Of a stretch of 64,000 nt of DNA, positions 1-9,826 are shown one piece after another. A program made the position numbers and the translations under genes. How positions within the stretch are numbered: the stretch's first letter is position 1; each line of letters begins with the position of its first letter. Origin of the DNA: Nephrocerus scutellatus (Eukaryota; Arthropoda; Insecta; Diptera; Pipunculidae). The notes below the pieces were generated by a model. The model had not been told where the DNA came from. It did not search any database and saw only the letters and a list, made by a program, of their open reading frames with translations. The stretch is from the NCBI GenBank assembly GCA_947095585.1, contig OX352762.1:97190249-97254248 (forward strand). The letters run 5' to 3'.

Positions 1-1170
1 GAAGCACCAGCATCAATCCTTGCAAAACCGTTCTAGTGCCTTCAACAAAACGAAGATTGTCCGATATGAGACCTATCATCATAGAGCCACTACATTAGAG
101 TATTCCAGTGAGATTAAATATCTCGCAGTCATCCTTTATAAAGGACTGAACTAGAACGCTAGATGCGCTATTAAGCTGCATCTAGAATATGGGTACAAAC
201 TAGGTGACTACGTGGGACATCTAAAAATTCTTGACTCAATTCCCAAAAGAGACATGTTTGTACTATCCCGTACACCATGGCCAGGGAGTACTATTTCGGC
301 AGGTTATTTGAGGTAAAATTATTGGACCGATCAATCTGACCTAATGGTGCTCCAGTACTGGACAATAAAGGTCTGGTCTGGTACACAGAGAGATCGAAGA
401 TGGATTCTGTAGTGGGAGCTGGGGTATTCATACCCAAAACAAAAGTCTCAATACCAATGGGTAAGAGTCCCACTGTTTTCCAAGCGGAACTCCATGCCAT
501 TGAGGTCTGCGGTAGGATAAACCTTAGTAAGGGTATTATAGGCGCTACGATTTATATCAGCACTGAAAGCGCTATCGTCCAACATAATTGACTCTTTCTT
601 AATCAGTTAAATGCTGCTAGGATGCACTGCAATCCATGGCAGGGCTCAACAGGGTAAAATGCGGATGGAACCCTAGTCACCAGGGTGTTGCAGGAAACGA
701 ACATGCAGATGAACTAGCCAGGGCTGGTTCAGAATATGCATTCTTAGGACTGGAACCTTGCTGTGGTGGCAGCCCAGCTGACATGATTAATAAATGGGAA
801 AGTAAACTTCGTCTGGTCCACTCGGATAATATCGCAGGTCTTAGACAATCCAAACGGTTAGTCAGGTCCTTTTCCAATAAGAAAATCCTGGATCTAGACA
901 AGGATAGCATCAGAAAGCTAGTGAGCTTTCTCACAGGTCACTGTGGCTTGAGATATCACCTTAGCTAAATTAATTCGGGTACAAACACGGAATGTAGGTT
1001 CTGCTTGGAAGAGGATGAAACATCCGGGCACATTCTCTGGGGCTGTCCAGGTTTGATCTGGTTAAGGAGACATATTTTCCACAAGGCGTTATGTTCGTCG
1101 GCAGATCTGCGCAATTCTGCCACTAAGGACATGCTGTTCTTCAGGTAGTAAGTCTCTTAGATTAGTTACA
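1..1170 (+). pseudogene. 3' part of pol of an RNase H-bearing non-LTR retrotransposon (I/LOA-like), decayed
   Basis: Reading with frameshifts gives, in order, the end of the RT thumb (KYLAVIL near 110), an RNase H domain (about 380-750) and a C-terminal Cys-His tail (about 985-1060). RNase H hallmarks are VGAGVFIP, SPTVFQAELHAIE and GNEHADELARAGS. The normal first catalytic motif TDGSK reads TERSKM here, so the first Asp is lost. The tail reads CRFCLEEDETSGHILWGC, a C-x2-C...H-x4-C pattern typical of the end of such pol proteins. Internal stops (for example after 588) show it is dead. An RNase H after the RT is known in the I, LOA and R1-related clades; which one applies here is inference. 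The 5' end lies outside the window. Confidence 0.75.
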
Positions 1171-1394
1171 CCCTACGATACAATAGATCTTTTTAGGTCG
1201 CAGTATCAGTCAATTGGGCTAGGGTTTGTCTTTAATATATCGTTAGATATCTTTAGTATATAATAATGAAGTATTACCAAAAAAAACCCCTTTTTTATAT
1301 TTTTCCTCCTAAGAATACGCCTATGTATGTAAAAAATCGCCAAACCACAACATCGCAAGCCGAGCGCTAAGCAGCTCTTTTAAAAAATGCGATT

Positions 1395-2345
1395 TTTTAA
1401 AGGAAATATGGGTCGTGAAAGAGCGCCAAGCATAACCGCTGTGGTGAAATTGATGAAAAATCTTCGTGAGAAAGGCTTGCTATTGGATAACAGAAGTGGT
1501 CCTTAAGCTCGAACAGGTCGCACGCCCGAGAATATTGCGGCTGTGGCCCATATAATGTGGGACAGAATCTATCGACTTTAACTCGTCGCTAATCGCGGCA
1601 ACTAGCTATTTCTCGAACAGCCTGAGTAGAATACTGCACAAAGACCTCGGATTATTCGCTTACAAGGTCCAGATGACTTAGGAGGAGAAGCAAATGATCA
1701 TCCGATTCGATATCAGTTCTCTGCGTGGGCAACTTGATAATGACGTTGATTTTGGTCGAAAAATCATCTATTAGACGAAGTGCATTTCCATCTCGGAGAC
1801 TATGTAAACAAGCAGAACTGCCTGATTTGGGGTTCGGAACAGCCACCCGTAATCGTAGAGAAGCCAATGCATCCACCAACAGCGACAGTTTTGTTTGGAT
1901 TTTGGAGTGGTGGCCCATTTTTCTTCGAACACGGTGCTGGAAACGCCGTCTCCGTCAATGGCGACCGTTACAGAGCCAGCTGACAAACTTTTTATGGCCT
2001 CGAATCGACGCCATTAATGTGGACGCCCTGTGGTTTTAACAAGATGGCGCCACATGGCATACAAGCCGACTGACAATCGATCACTTGAGCGCCAAATTTG
2101 GCAATTTTGGAGATGACAATTGGCCTGCGCGGATTTGCAATTGGCACCGATATATTTTTTTCTATGGAGTGTCGTAAGGATAGATGTTATGCGGATAATC
2201 CAGAGATAATTCCAGCTTTAAAAAATAGCATTGCGACTTTTATTCGCGAGATAGGCGCCGAAATTATCGAAAAAGTTCTTGAAAACTGGGCTCACAGGAT
2301 TGTTACTGTAAGGCCAGCAGATGGAGTTACATGAACGAAATTGTT
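1395..2345 (+). pseudogene. Tc1/mariner-superfamily transposase relic
   Basis: Pieces in three frames join into a transposase-like protein. They are an N-terminal helix-turn-helix end (SRILHKDLGLFAYKVQ near 1635), a first DDE-type block (FGRKII then HFHLGDYVNKQNCLIWGS, 1755-1845), a middle (FFFEHGAGNAVSVNGDRYRA, 1920-1977), the second acidic block (LWFQQDGATWHTSRLTID, about 2028-2083) and a C-terminus (EKVLENWAHRI, 2269-2301). Frameshifts near 1775 and 1985 and many stops make it a pseudogene. HTH plus catalytic core is the IS630/Tc1/mariner arrangement, which cuts and pastes at TA. Terminal inverted repeats could not be fixed by eye. Confidence 0.75.
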
Positions 2346-2559
2346 TTTCATTCTTAAATCGGAGACTCCAACCTTTGCAATAAAAAAAGGTTGGAGTGTT
2401 GTGTTGTTGAACTTACCGGGTGATTGACACGAAGTGTTACCAACTTCAGACTGTCATTGCTGTCAAACCAGTGAAAGCTATTGCAAAAATGACACATTTA
2501 CCTTATGACATGTATAAGGATCCTAGACTTTGATGGTGTTTAGCAAAAAGCCCTCTGAT

Positions 2560-2812
2560 CTCTTAGAAAAATTTTGCGGAGCATTGTTACCCCGTATGTG
2601 AGTAAGGACGATTTCGTATGGGACTTTCGAGCGGTGTTGACATTGAAGATAATTAACGTCCGTAAGGTCCGGTGGGCAGGACACCTAGCACGTAGTAGCG
2701 AAGAGGATCCTGCTCGAAAAGTATTTTGCGGTAGAACACGACAGCAAAGCAACTCACGCTGGAAGATGACGCCAACCAGTACGCTCTTATAGTGGCGGTG
2801 TAGGTGTGCACA
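2560..2812 (+). pseudogene. C-terminal scrap of RTE-Y non-LTR pol
   Basis: The translation contains VRWAGHLARSSEEDPARKVF, the conserved post-RT tail of an RTE-like pol. The same tail occurs on the minus strand near 58.7 kb (RWAGHLARMSEDDPARKVFC), so both belong to one family, called RTE-Y here. Only the last 80 or so residues survive, with no start and no RT core. A 5'-truncated or deletion-derived insertion is the simplest explanation. Confidence 0.65.
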
Positions 2813-3059
2813 CATAATCAGATAGCAATTGTCAATCTTTTTATTCGTGAACCATTGTAATTTTATTGTTTCCGTAACAATAAAGGGGTTTTAAAGTACT
2901 TTTCAACCATTGGCGCTGATCGAGATGCATAGAATCATTCAGACTTGCTGTTATTGTTGATCTTTTTTTAAAATCTTTAGAATCAATAATCAAATCAAAT
3001 AAGACGCTTCCGGTTGACAACTGGGATGTTCAATGACTATCATTGTAAATCAATCAATG

Positions 3060-3450
3060 TCTGAGAGTGCCAATACATCAACAGAACAAAAAAAAGTTCG
3101 TGCAACTTTTACGCATGGTTGAAGTGAAACTTCTATAGCGTAACAGAACAAAAAAAAATGAGTGGGTATAATTTTTTCGCGCGGTTGAAGTAAAACTTAT
3201 TTGACGTTATGACCGATATTACGATAAAATTAATAAAACAAAGACTAGAGGACTACATTTATGTGTGATGTTTTGTTGATAAATTATTCCTGTAGTGTTC
3301 TGTGCCAATACGTTAATACATGCAAGCATTAAGACTCCCAAAAGACATTTAAATGACCCCAAAATTACCCTCAAAGATCTCCAAAAGACCCCCCAAAAGA
3401 TTTCCCAAAAGAATCCCCAAAAGACACTAAAGAGATTCTCAAAATGCCCT
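3060..3450 (+). repeat. TTTTGGGG/CCCCAAAA-type minisatellite with unique flank, copy 1
   Basis: Positions 3330-3445 hold a degenerate 10-11 bp tandem motif of type CCCCAAAAGAC. It is preceded by about 250 bp of unique-looking sequence. The same flank plus array is present in inverted orientation at 32.35-32.83 kb, with the shared stretch GTTCTGTGCCAATACGTTA and a shared bend at ATGCAAGCATTAAGA. Flank and minisatellite therefore moved or were duplicated as a unit. No coding potential; ORFs here come from repeat periodicity. Confidence 0.7.
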
Positions 3451-3484
3451 CTAAATTTTGTGATCTCCCTTCTTATGTATGGGA

Positions 3485-3650
3485 CAACACAGGATGCCTC
3501 TTCGCCATACTTGCACTGCGATACCATCTGATCCCGGGGCCTTATTATGTTTGAGACGATTTATCGCTCTGCTAACTTCGTGTTTGCTTGTGGCGGCAGC
3601 ATGGTGTGGTCTTCGGTCATTAGTGGAGCCTCCAATTCCTCAGTTACTAG
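3485..3650 (-). pseudogene. RTE-Y reverse transcriptase N-terminal fragment
   Basis: This is a diverged, internally deleted copy of the minus-strand segment at 60.10-60.33 kb. Shared blocks include GGATGCCTCTTCGCC, GATTTATCGCTCTGCT and TGTGGCGGCAGCATGGTGTG. In the better copy this region encodes the stretch before RT motif 1 (AINRLKNNKAAGSDGVSAEL). About 70 bp present in the 60 kb copy are missing here, so it cannot be functional. Confidence 0.7.
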
Positions 3651-3730
3651 CTTCGGCGAATATGGAGAAGCTACGTCTTTTTGAAAGAAAATGTTTAAGA
3701 TACAATGTTAAGGACAGCATGAAAATGTAA
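3651..3730 (+). pseudogene. Jockey-like pol C-terminal scrap
   Basis: The translation MEKLRLFERKCLRYNV matches the block just after the RT domain in the jockey-like relic on the minus strand near 27.9 kb (MEKIRVLERKCLRACVRMYT) and in the plus-strand relic near 20.74 kb (SPSYMEKFRVFEG). It directly abuts the RTE-Y fragment, so two unrelated non-LTR pieces are fused here. Confidence 0.55.
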
Positions 3731-3911
3731 AAAAAATAAAGTTTATATTCCTGTATATGTTCTTAATAAAAATTAGTATGAAATTTGTCAAATAAAAAGA
3801 ATTGACAATTTTTTATTTGTAAATTAACAAACTTGTGTTGTGTTTTATTAGCAAAATCTTTTACAAAAGCCTAAAATTCGTTACAATGCATTGCCCGTTC
3901 TCATTAAATAA
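3730..3911. other. AT-rich spacer
   Basis: AT-rich sequence with scattered poly(A) runs (for example at 3730-3740). No gene or repeat was recognised between the jockey scrap and the family A copy. Confidence 0.5.
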
Positions 3912-4336
3912 AAACAGCCCATACAAATTAAAATTTTTCTTGTAAATTCTATAATCGGAGATACAAATGTGTATAAAATTTATAGAATATCGTGTACTTT
4001 TTTATAAAATTTCTATGGGTGCCCCTCGACCCCGGGACCCGATCACTTTCAAATTTTTACAAAAAGAGTTATCCATCGGAGATACACATGCGTATAAAAT
4101 TTGAAGAAAAAAAATGGGTAAATTTTGTATAATATTTGTATGAGAGCTCCCGACACCGTGGCCCGAGGTTCCATAAATATTAATAGAAAGTGTTGTCATC
4201 GAAGATACACATATCTGCAAGGTTTAAATAAAATCGGGCTTTAGGAAGTGGGTTAAAAATTTATCACAAGATTTGGTGTGTCAGACAGCCAGCCGCCCGC
4301 CACGGCACGCGACGTTAATGTAGAGAATTTAAAAAT
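3912..4336 (-). repeat. Repeat family A, near full-length copy with few modules
   Basis: Read on the minus strand it starts with the 5' subterminal repeat (TAGAGAATTT region, 4321-4333) and ends in the AT hairpin region near 3920. In between lie about three modules carrying the family signature ACACATGYGTATAAAATTTG...GGGTGCCCC. The right side holds the family-specific stretch AAGTGGGTTAAAAATTTATC. Strand is assigned so that the hairpin end is 3'. It is non-coding. See the family description at 51838-53487. Confidence 0.75.
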
Positions 4337-6412
4337 AGATTTGCTTTACAAAATCGGGTATACTCGTATCTTAGGATTCAGGTTAAGAAAATAAAGCGAA
4401 TGAAACAAACTGGAAACAAACTCGCTACGGTAACCGAACCTAAGCCATTTATGAATACGCTATATATACGTGTATAACTCAAAACGATTGCGGCTTGGCA
4501 ACATTAGGTATCCGTTAAACAATTCGCCAAATGTTGACCTTTAGTAATTTCGAAAGAAACCACTTTAATGCTCCAGTGAACAAAAGATGAATAATCACAA
4601 TATTTGGAAGTTCTTCTAATTTTCGTTGGCGGTATTGGGACATTATTATTTCGCCTATAAATGACCCGTATACCAAATCCGCTTCTCTTATACCATTCCA
4701 TGCGGACATCATCGCAGTTTTGATATATGTACTAGTATATGTAAATTAACAAAAAAGTATGAATTTCTAAAGTTATCAAATGGGTTAATCGATCTACCAT
4801 TTTTTGCTCAAAGGCACTACATTTGTAGAAAGAGAAAAACTAGTTTTGTTCTCATCAACTTACGACTCTTGGTTGGAAGTAAGTCGCTCTAACTTACTCA
4901 CAAACACACTTACACCAGGATAATGGTAGGCTTACGTAAATGCAAAACATATTAAAACGTAAACGAATGAGTTGCCTGCTTCTAAGCTTTATGCAGCTTT
5001 TTTTCCCCAACCCATTTCCACTTATTTACTCTTCTATATAAAATGTATATAAAAGTATCAGAATGTAATGGATAGCAAACAAGAGGAAAAAATAAATGAT
5101 AAGAAAATCTTTGCGAACGCTTGTGGTAATGCACTAAAAGGTGGTGCCGTCGCAAGTGTGCCACGAGAGACGAGAATCTAAATACATATGTTAGTTTCAT
5201 TTTCTTTACTTTGTTCTTGAAGCGTTGTGCTGCCGCTGACCCCCCCCCCCACCATCAAAAAAAACACACACTGCTCTTCAAAACTACGATAATTATAACG
5301 ATAAGTGGTTTGACACATAAAACACAAACACAGGTTATACTACTCATACCACAGTACACTTTGGTATCTGCATACAATCATGTGGTATCCACATCTACAA
5401 CATTTGGAAAAAAAAAATCTAGAAAAAAAAAGTTTTAGCCTAACCTGAGCATATCATGCCTAGAAGATGTGGCGCTCATCTAGTATTGTTATTTTATTAT
5501 GGCGTGTGTATCTGACAGATACATACTCGAATACATATGAGGGGCATATTTTAAAACTATATACCGCAATAAGCTGCGGTTTAAAAACTTTTTCTGCCTA
5601 AGTGTAAATAAACAGATACTCGTACGTATGCATAAGAAAGCGATTTAGAAAAAGCTTTTTTGACGTTTGAATCTATATATTACAGGGGGAGGTGGGTGAC
5701 CAAGTTAAAAAAGTATCTGTTTAGCTATATACAGTTCATTATTTATACACAGCTGGGTACACAATGATATTTTCCACTCCTTTTGAGCAATGCTCTGACT
5801 TTATGAATACGAACGGTTTGGCTGTATTTGGCATTTGGCCATTTATTTCAGTATTCTCGTTGTTGTATCTTGCAGATAGATACTAACACAGAGTAGTTAT
5901 TCCTTGTCATGTATGCGTCGTACTGCATACAAACTTATCGATGCGGCTAGTTTCGTATGTATGGTAGAATCAAAAAAGAAACTCATAACAAATTCATCTG
6001 ACCTAGTTTTCTAGGCAATTTTCTACTACCGCAGCAAAAACATTGCACACTCTGGTTCTCGACTACTACTCTGCACTGCTTGATGGTCGAACTCTTCGAT
6101 GCTCAAGCGAATTCTGATATAGTTTTATGATGAGTGCAGCTTTATCGTGAAAAAATAAATAAGAAGAAGAGTTTAGCACAGAGCAAGGCGAGGTTGCGAG
6201 GCATACATACTAATTAATTTTCTAAATTTCAGGCATTTCATATGTACAAGTATGAAAAATAAAAATAAATTAAAATAACTCCCTCTGGACCTTTTGCAGG
6301 AGCCGATTCTTTTGAGGTAATTTTCGATGACTTGTTCGCAAATTTCGGGCCATATCTCGGCTTATTAATTGCTCCAACGTTTCGGGTTTCGTAGATATGA
6401 CGCTTTGCGTAG
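4337..6412. other. AT-rich intergenic DNA, no gene recognised
   Basis: No domain-bearing reading frame was found. Short overlapping ORFs at 4504-4712 (minus) and 5211-5438 (plus) have no recognisable motif. Low-complexity items are a C10 run at 5241 and A-runs around 5408-5430. Confidence 0.55.
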
Positions 6413-6790
6413 CCCTATAAAAAAAAGTCAACGTCAAAAGTCTTTGCGGCCAGTTGACTCACCAAAATGTAAAACAACACTTTTTGTACAAAATTTGAAG
6501 TGATAGTAACCAATTTTCTGTTAATTTTATGCACCTGTATAACTCCGATGAGCAACACTTTTTGTAAAAATTTGGTAATGACCGGGCTCCGCGGTCGGTG
6601 GGCTCCCAAACAAATTTTTTAAACATTTTACCCGATTTTCTTCAAATTTTATACACACGCGTTTAAGTCGAAGTGGCCGAGGGGCTCCCATATAATTTCT
6701 TAAAAAGTAACCCGATTTTATTTAAACTTTGCACAATGTGTATTCCCTATTAGAGAATTTACACGAAAATTTTTAATTTTTATAAGTAGT
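6413..6790 (+). repeat. Repeat family A, partial copy
   Basis: Contains two to three diverged modules (GGGCTCCC plus TTCAAATTTTATACACACGCG) and ends with the 3' subterminal repeat TAGAGAATTTACACG at 6751-6766, followed by an AT hairpin remnant and a T-run. The 5' end with its subterminal repeat is missing. Confidence 0.65.
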
Positions 6791-6934
6791 TTTTTTATAT
6801 ATTAAGATTAAGATTACTAGCCTCAAAAAAGTTAGAAAATAAAATAGAATTCGTAGCGTAGCGCACCAGCGTACACAGAAACACAGCGCATACAGTCGTT
6901 ATGGTATGGCGTGATCTGTGCCGCTATACGGCAT

Positions 6935-7135
6935 AATTTTAAAAAAAATGTATGAGAGCCCCCCGCCACCAGGCCACAATCATATAGAAAGTGGTGTGCC
7001 CCAAAATACACATTTGTGAAAAATTTCAATAAATTCAGGCATTGGTAGTATGTTTTAAATTTATCTCAAGATTCCACCACCGAACGAACGAACGACAGAG
7101 CAATGGCGACGCGAAGTTAATATAGAGAATTTAAA
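6935..7135 (-). repeat. Repeat family A, 5' partial copy
   Basis: Carries the 5'-end block of the family. It has the tetranucleotide run (CGAA)3 at 7081-7092, the GCGACGCGAAGTTAATA stretch and the subterminal repeat TAGAGAATTTA at 7123-7133. It joins directly to the 3' end of another copy starting at 7138. Confidence 0.65.
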
Positions 7136-7137
7136 AA

Positions 7138-7225
7138 AAACAACCCATAAAAATTAAAATTTTTCATCTAAATTCTCTAATCGCAGAAATTGATATGGGA
7201 GCCCCTCGATCCTGGGCCATTTTTT
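7138..7225 (-). repeat. Repeat family A, 3' end fragment with intact hairpin
   Basis: Best-preserved 3' end of the family. The hairpin AAAAATTAAAATTTTT (7-bp stem, 2-nt loop) spans 7149-7164, next to the subterminal repeat TAAATTCTCTA at 7169-7179. The latter is the exact reverse complement of TAGAGAATTTA at 7123-7133. Only the start of a module follows (GGGAGCCCCTCGATCC). Confidence 0.65.
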
Positions 7226-7682
7226 TTTATTGTAGAAGAAAATCATCGAAACAAACATTTGACATCAGATGTTAAAATTGAAAATGCTCAGATCATTTTA
7301 TTCTGAGCACTTAGAGCACGCTCATACTCTGAGCAAATAAGAAACACGAACATTTATCTTGAGAACTCTTTGACTGCTCTGAACTAATTTATAAAAACGC
7401 CAAATGACAGAATATTGTGAAAACTTGTTGTTCTATCTGTAAGTTGATACCGACAACAAAAAAAACGACATCAATAAAAATACAATTCAGTATATAATAA
7501 AAATGTAAGTTGAAGTAAGCATAAAACATGTATGTCTCGTTTCATTTGCTGGGTTCATTTGTGCGTGCGCTAAGATTTCTCTCTCTCTCTCCACCACCAC
7601 CAAAACCATGCAGCGCAGCCGACTGCGCAGCACTCACCGCACACAGTCCATAAAGGGCGACGAATATCTGATGCCAGTACAG
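7226..7682. other. Spacer, no gene recognised
   Basis: AT-rich DNA with a short (CT)n-like run near 7578-7591 (TTTCTCTCTCTCTCC). No supported gene. Confidence 0.5.
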
Positions 7683-8040
7683 ATATTTAAAAAATGTATA
7701 AGGGCCTTGCGGCCGAACCCGGGACCCGATCACTACCAAATTTTCGAAAAAGTATTGTTTATTGGGTATACACATGTGTGTAAAATTTGAAGAAAATCGG
7801 GTAAATTTTTTAAAATTTTTGTTTGGGAGCCCCCCGACCCCGCAGCCCGAGGGGCCTCAAAATTTAATAGAAAGTGTTGTCTCCGGAAATACGCATGTGT
7901 GCAAAATTTCAATAAAATCGGGCCATGGGAAGTGGGTTAAAAATTGATCGCAAGAATCCACGACAGACGACCGACCGACGACCGACCGACGACCGACCGA
8001 CGACCCACGGGCAAGTGAAGTTAATATAGAGAATTTAAAA
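7683..8040 (-). repeat. Repeat family A, nearly complete short copy
   Basis: Two modules are followed by the 5' block, including a GACC/GACG tandem run at about 7962-8004 and the subterminal repeat TATAGAGAATTTAAAA near 8024-8039. The 3' hairpin end is missing. The module text (ACACATGTGTGTAAAATTTG, AAAATCGGG, CCCCCCGACCCC) matches the array at 52 kb. Confidence 0.7.
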
Positions 8041-8204
8041 ACCAGTGAGCCTCACCCAAATAAGCTAACAAAAGAAATGAAACTTTTTTGGCCGTAGATT
8101 TTATTTTTATTATTTTATTTTATACTTCATAGTTTTTAATAAAATATATGTAATTTCAATTATATAGAGATGTGATGGGCATATGGAGACCCAGAAAGGA
8201 ACCT

Positions 8205-8885
8205 TAAATATCTCAAAAATATCCCAAAAGACACCCAAAAGATTCCAAAAGTACCCAAAAAGATTCTCCAATTATCCCAAAAAGTCGCCCTCGTGACCTA
8301 CTCAAGGAACCAAAATATCTCAAAAATACCCCAAAAAGACAACCAAACGATCTTAAAAGGACCCCAAAAAGATTCTCAAACGACCCAACAAGTCGCCCTC
8401 GTGACCTACTCAAGACCAACCTAGACCTCCTCAAGACCCCGTCGCAGGACCCGCTTAAACGCCCCACCGAGACCGTCTCAAGACCCCTCTCCATACCAAC
8501 CAAAGACTCCTTAAGACTCCCTAAATACCCACAAAAAGACCACAGTAAAATCCCCTCAAGACGGCCTCAAGACTCCGTTGAGACCCTCTGAAAACAAGCA
8601 CCCTCAAAACTCCACTTAAGACTCTTTCAAAACACCTTAGTACCCTCTTAAAAACCCCTCAATACCCCGCTCAAGACCACCTAAAGATCACACCAAAGAC
8701 CCTATCAAAACCCCTCATGATCCCCCGGAAAACCACCTAAAGATCCCCCTCAATCACGCCTTAATAACCTCTTAGGACCCCCTCAAGACCCAACTCAAAA
8801 TTCTCTCAAAACCATCTCAAGACCCTCCTCAAAACAACTTAAAGACCCCATCAAGACCGCACAAGACTTCACTAAAGGCCCCTTA
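8205..8885. repeat. C-rich degenerate minisatellite (CCCAAAAGAC / CCTCAAGACC type)
   Basis: About 680 bp of an imperfect 10-15 bp unit that drifts from CCCAAAAGAC at the left to CCTCAAGACCC in the middle and right. The plus strand is strongly C-rich and G-poor. The left part matches the unit type in the arrays at 3.3 kb and 32.4 kb. A short remnant (ACCTCAGGACCGCCCTCAAG) reappears at 9827-9860, after a jockey-like insertion. No coding function; minus-strand ORFs reflect the repeat. Confidence 0.8.
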
Positions 8886-9826
8886 ATGCTACTTACAGAT
8901 CACCTCAAGGCAGTTCAACCTTACTTATCACCGGTAATTAATGGTGCCTCTATTGTGAGATCAGTTTCACTTAAGATGTTAGGTTTGAAAGTTTCAAGTG
9001 AATTTTCCTGGAAGGAACATATTTATAAAATTTTCAAAAGAGCGAGCCAATGCTTGGGCTTCATAAAACGTTGTAGCTTTTACTTCACCCCCTCTGAAGT
9101 ATTAAGATTATATAAGACTTATGTTAGACCAATTTAAGAATTTAATTCATATGTGTGGGGTGGGGCTCCAAGAACGCCTTTGGTTTATCTTGATGGAATT
9201 CAAAATAGAGTTATCCATTTGATAAACGATGTAACCATTACTTCATCTCTTGATTCTTTGGAGCATAGACGAAATGGAGGAGCTTTAGCTTTTTTCTACA
9301 AATTTTACTATGGTAGATGTTCTTCAGAAACCCTTTCTCTAGTTCCAAGTCCCTTTCTCAGTAACGTAAGTAACAGATTTGCCTTAAAACCTTTTTCATG
9401 TAGAGCCCAACATTTCAAATCTTTCTTTTATCCGAGAGTGACTTCGATGTGGAATCAATTGGTCGACGCCGTGTTTTCCGAAACGTTTAATCTACATAAT
9501 TGACCGAAGTATTATATGTATTTTCAAGGTTTTTTGTAGTTTTCCCTGACCATGACACATTGATAAAAACATTTGGACTCGCGTCGTTTTAGTTTCGATT
9601 CGATTTTTCCTTTTGCTTTTGCTTTTTGCATGAATCAGAGAGAATTCTGAGAAAATAAATTGAAGCCGGCTACAAACATGAGGATTGTGATATATTGTAA
9701 ATTACATTCCTTCGAATTTTATTTTATTTTTTCTTTAATTTTAATAAAGGGAATATCCCACCGTGTTGTCGTGGCGCAAGTCATTCCGAGAGTTTTCCCT
9801 CAGCAACGAGTTTATGATAAACAAAA
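8886..9826 (+). pseudogene. Jockey-like non-LTR element, 5'-truncated: pol C-terminus plus 3' UTR
   Basis: Two adjacent ORFs, split by one stop at 9136, cover the end of the RT thumb and the C-terminal domain. Motifs are VRSVSLKMLGLKVS, QCLGFIKRCSFYFTPSE, IQNRVIHLINDV and SLEHRRNGGALAFFYKFYYG. This SLEHRR...LFYxxYxGRCS signature recurs on the minus strand at 53.6 kb. The stop is followed by about 320 bp of 3' UTR ending in A7 at 9820-9826. The 3' UTR family recurs at 19.7, 29.05 and 59.6 kb. The element sits inside the minisatellite, whose units resume right after the A-run. The 5' border is uncertain by about 20 bp. Confidence 0.75.

Noticed and set aside
8213..8503. 96-codon minus-strand ORF with repeated RSRGRL text
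   Set aside because: It is a by-product of the C-rich minisatellite.
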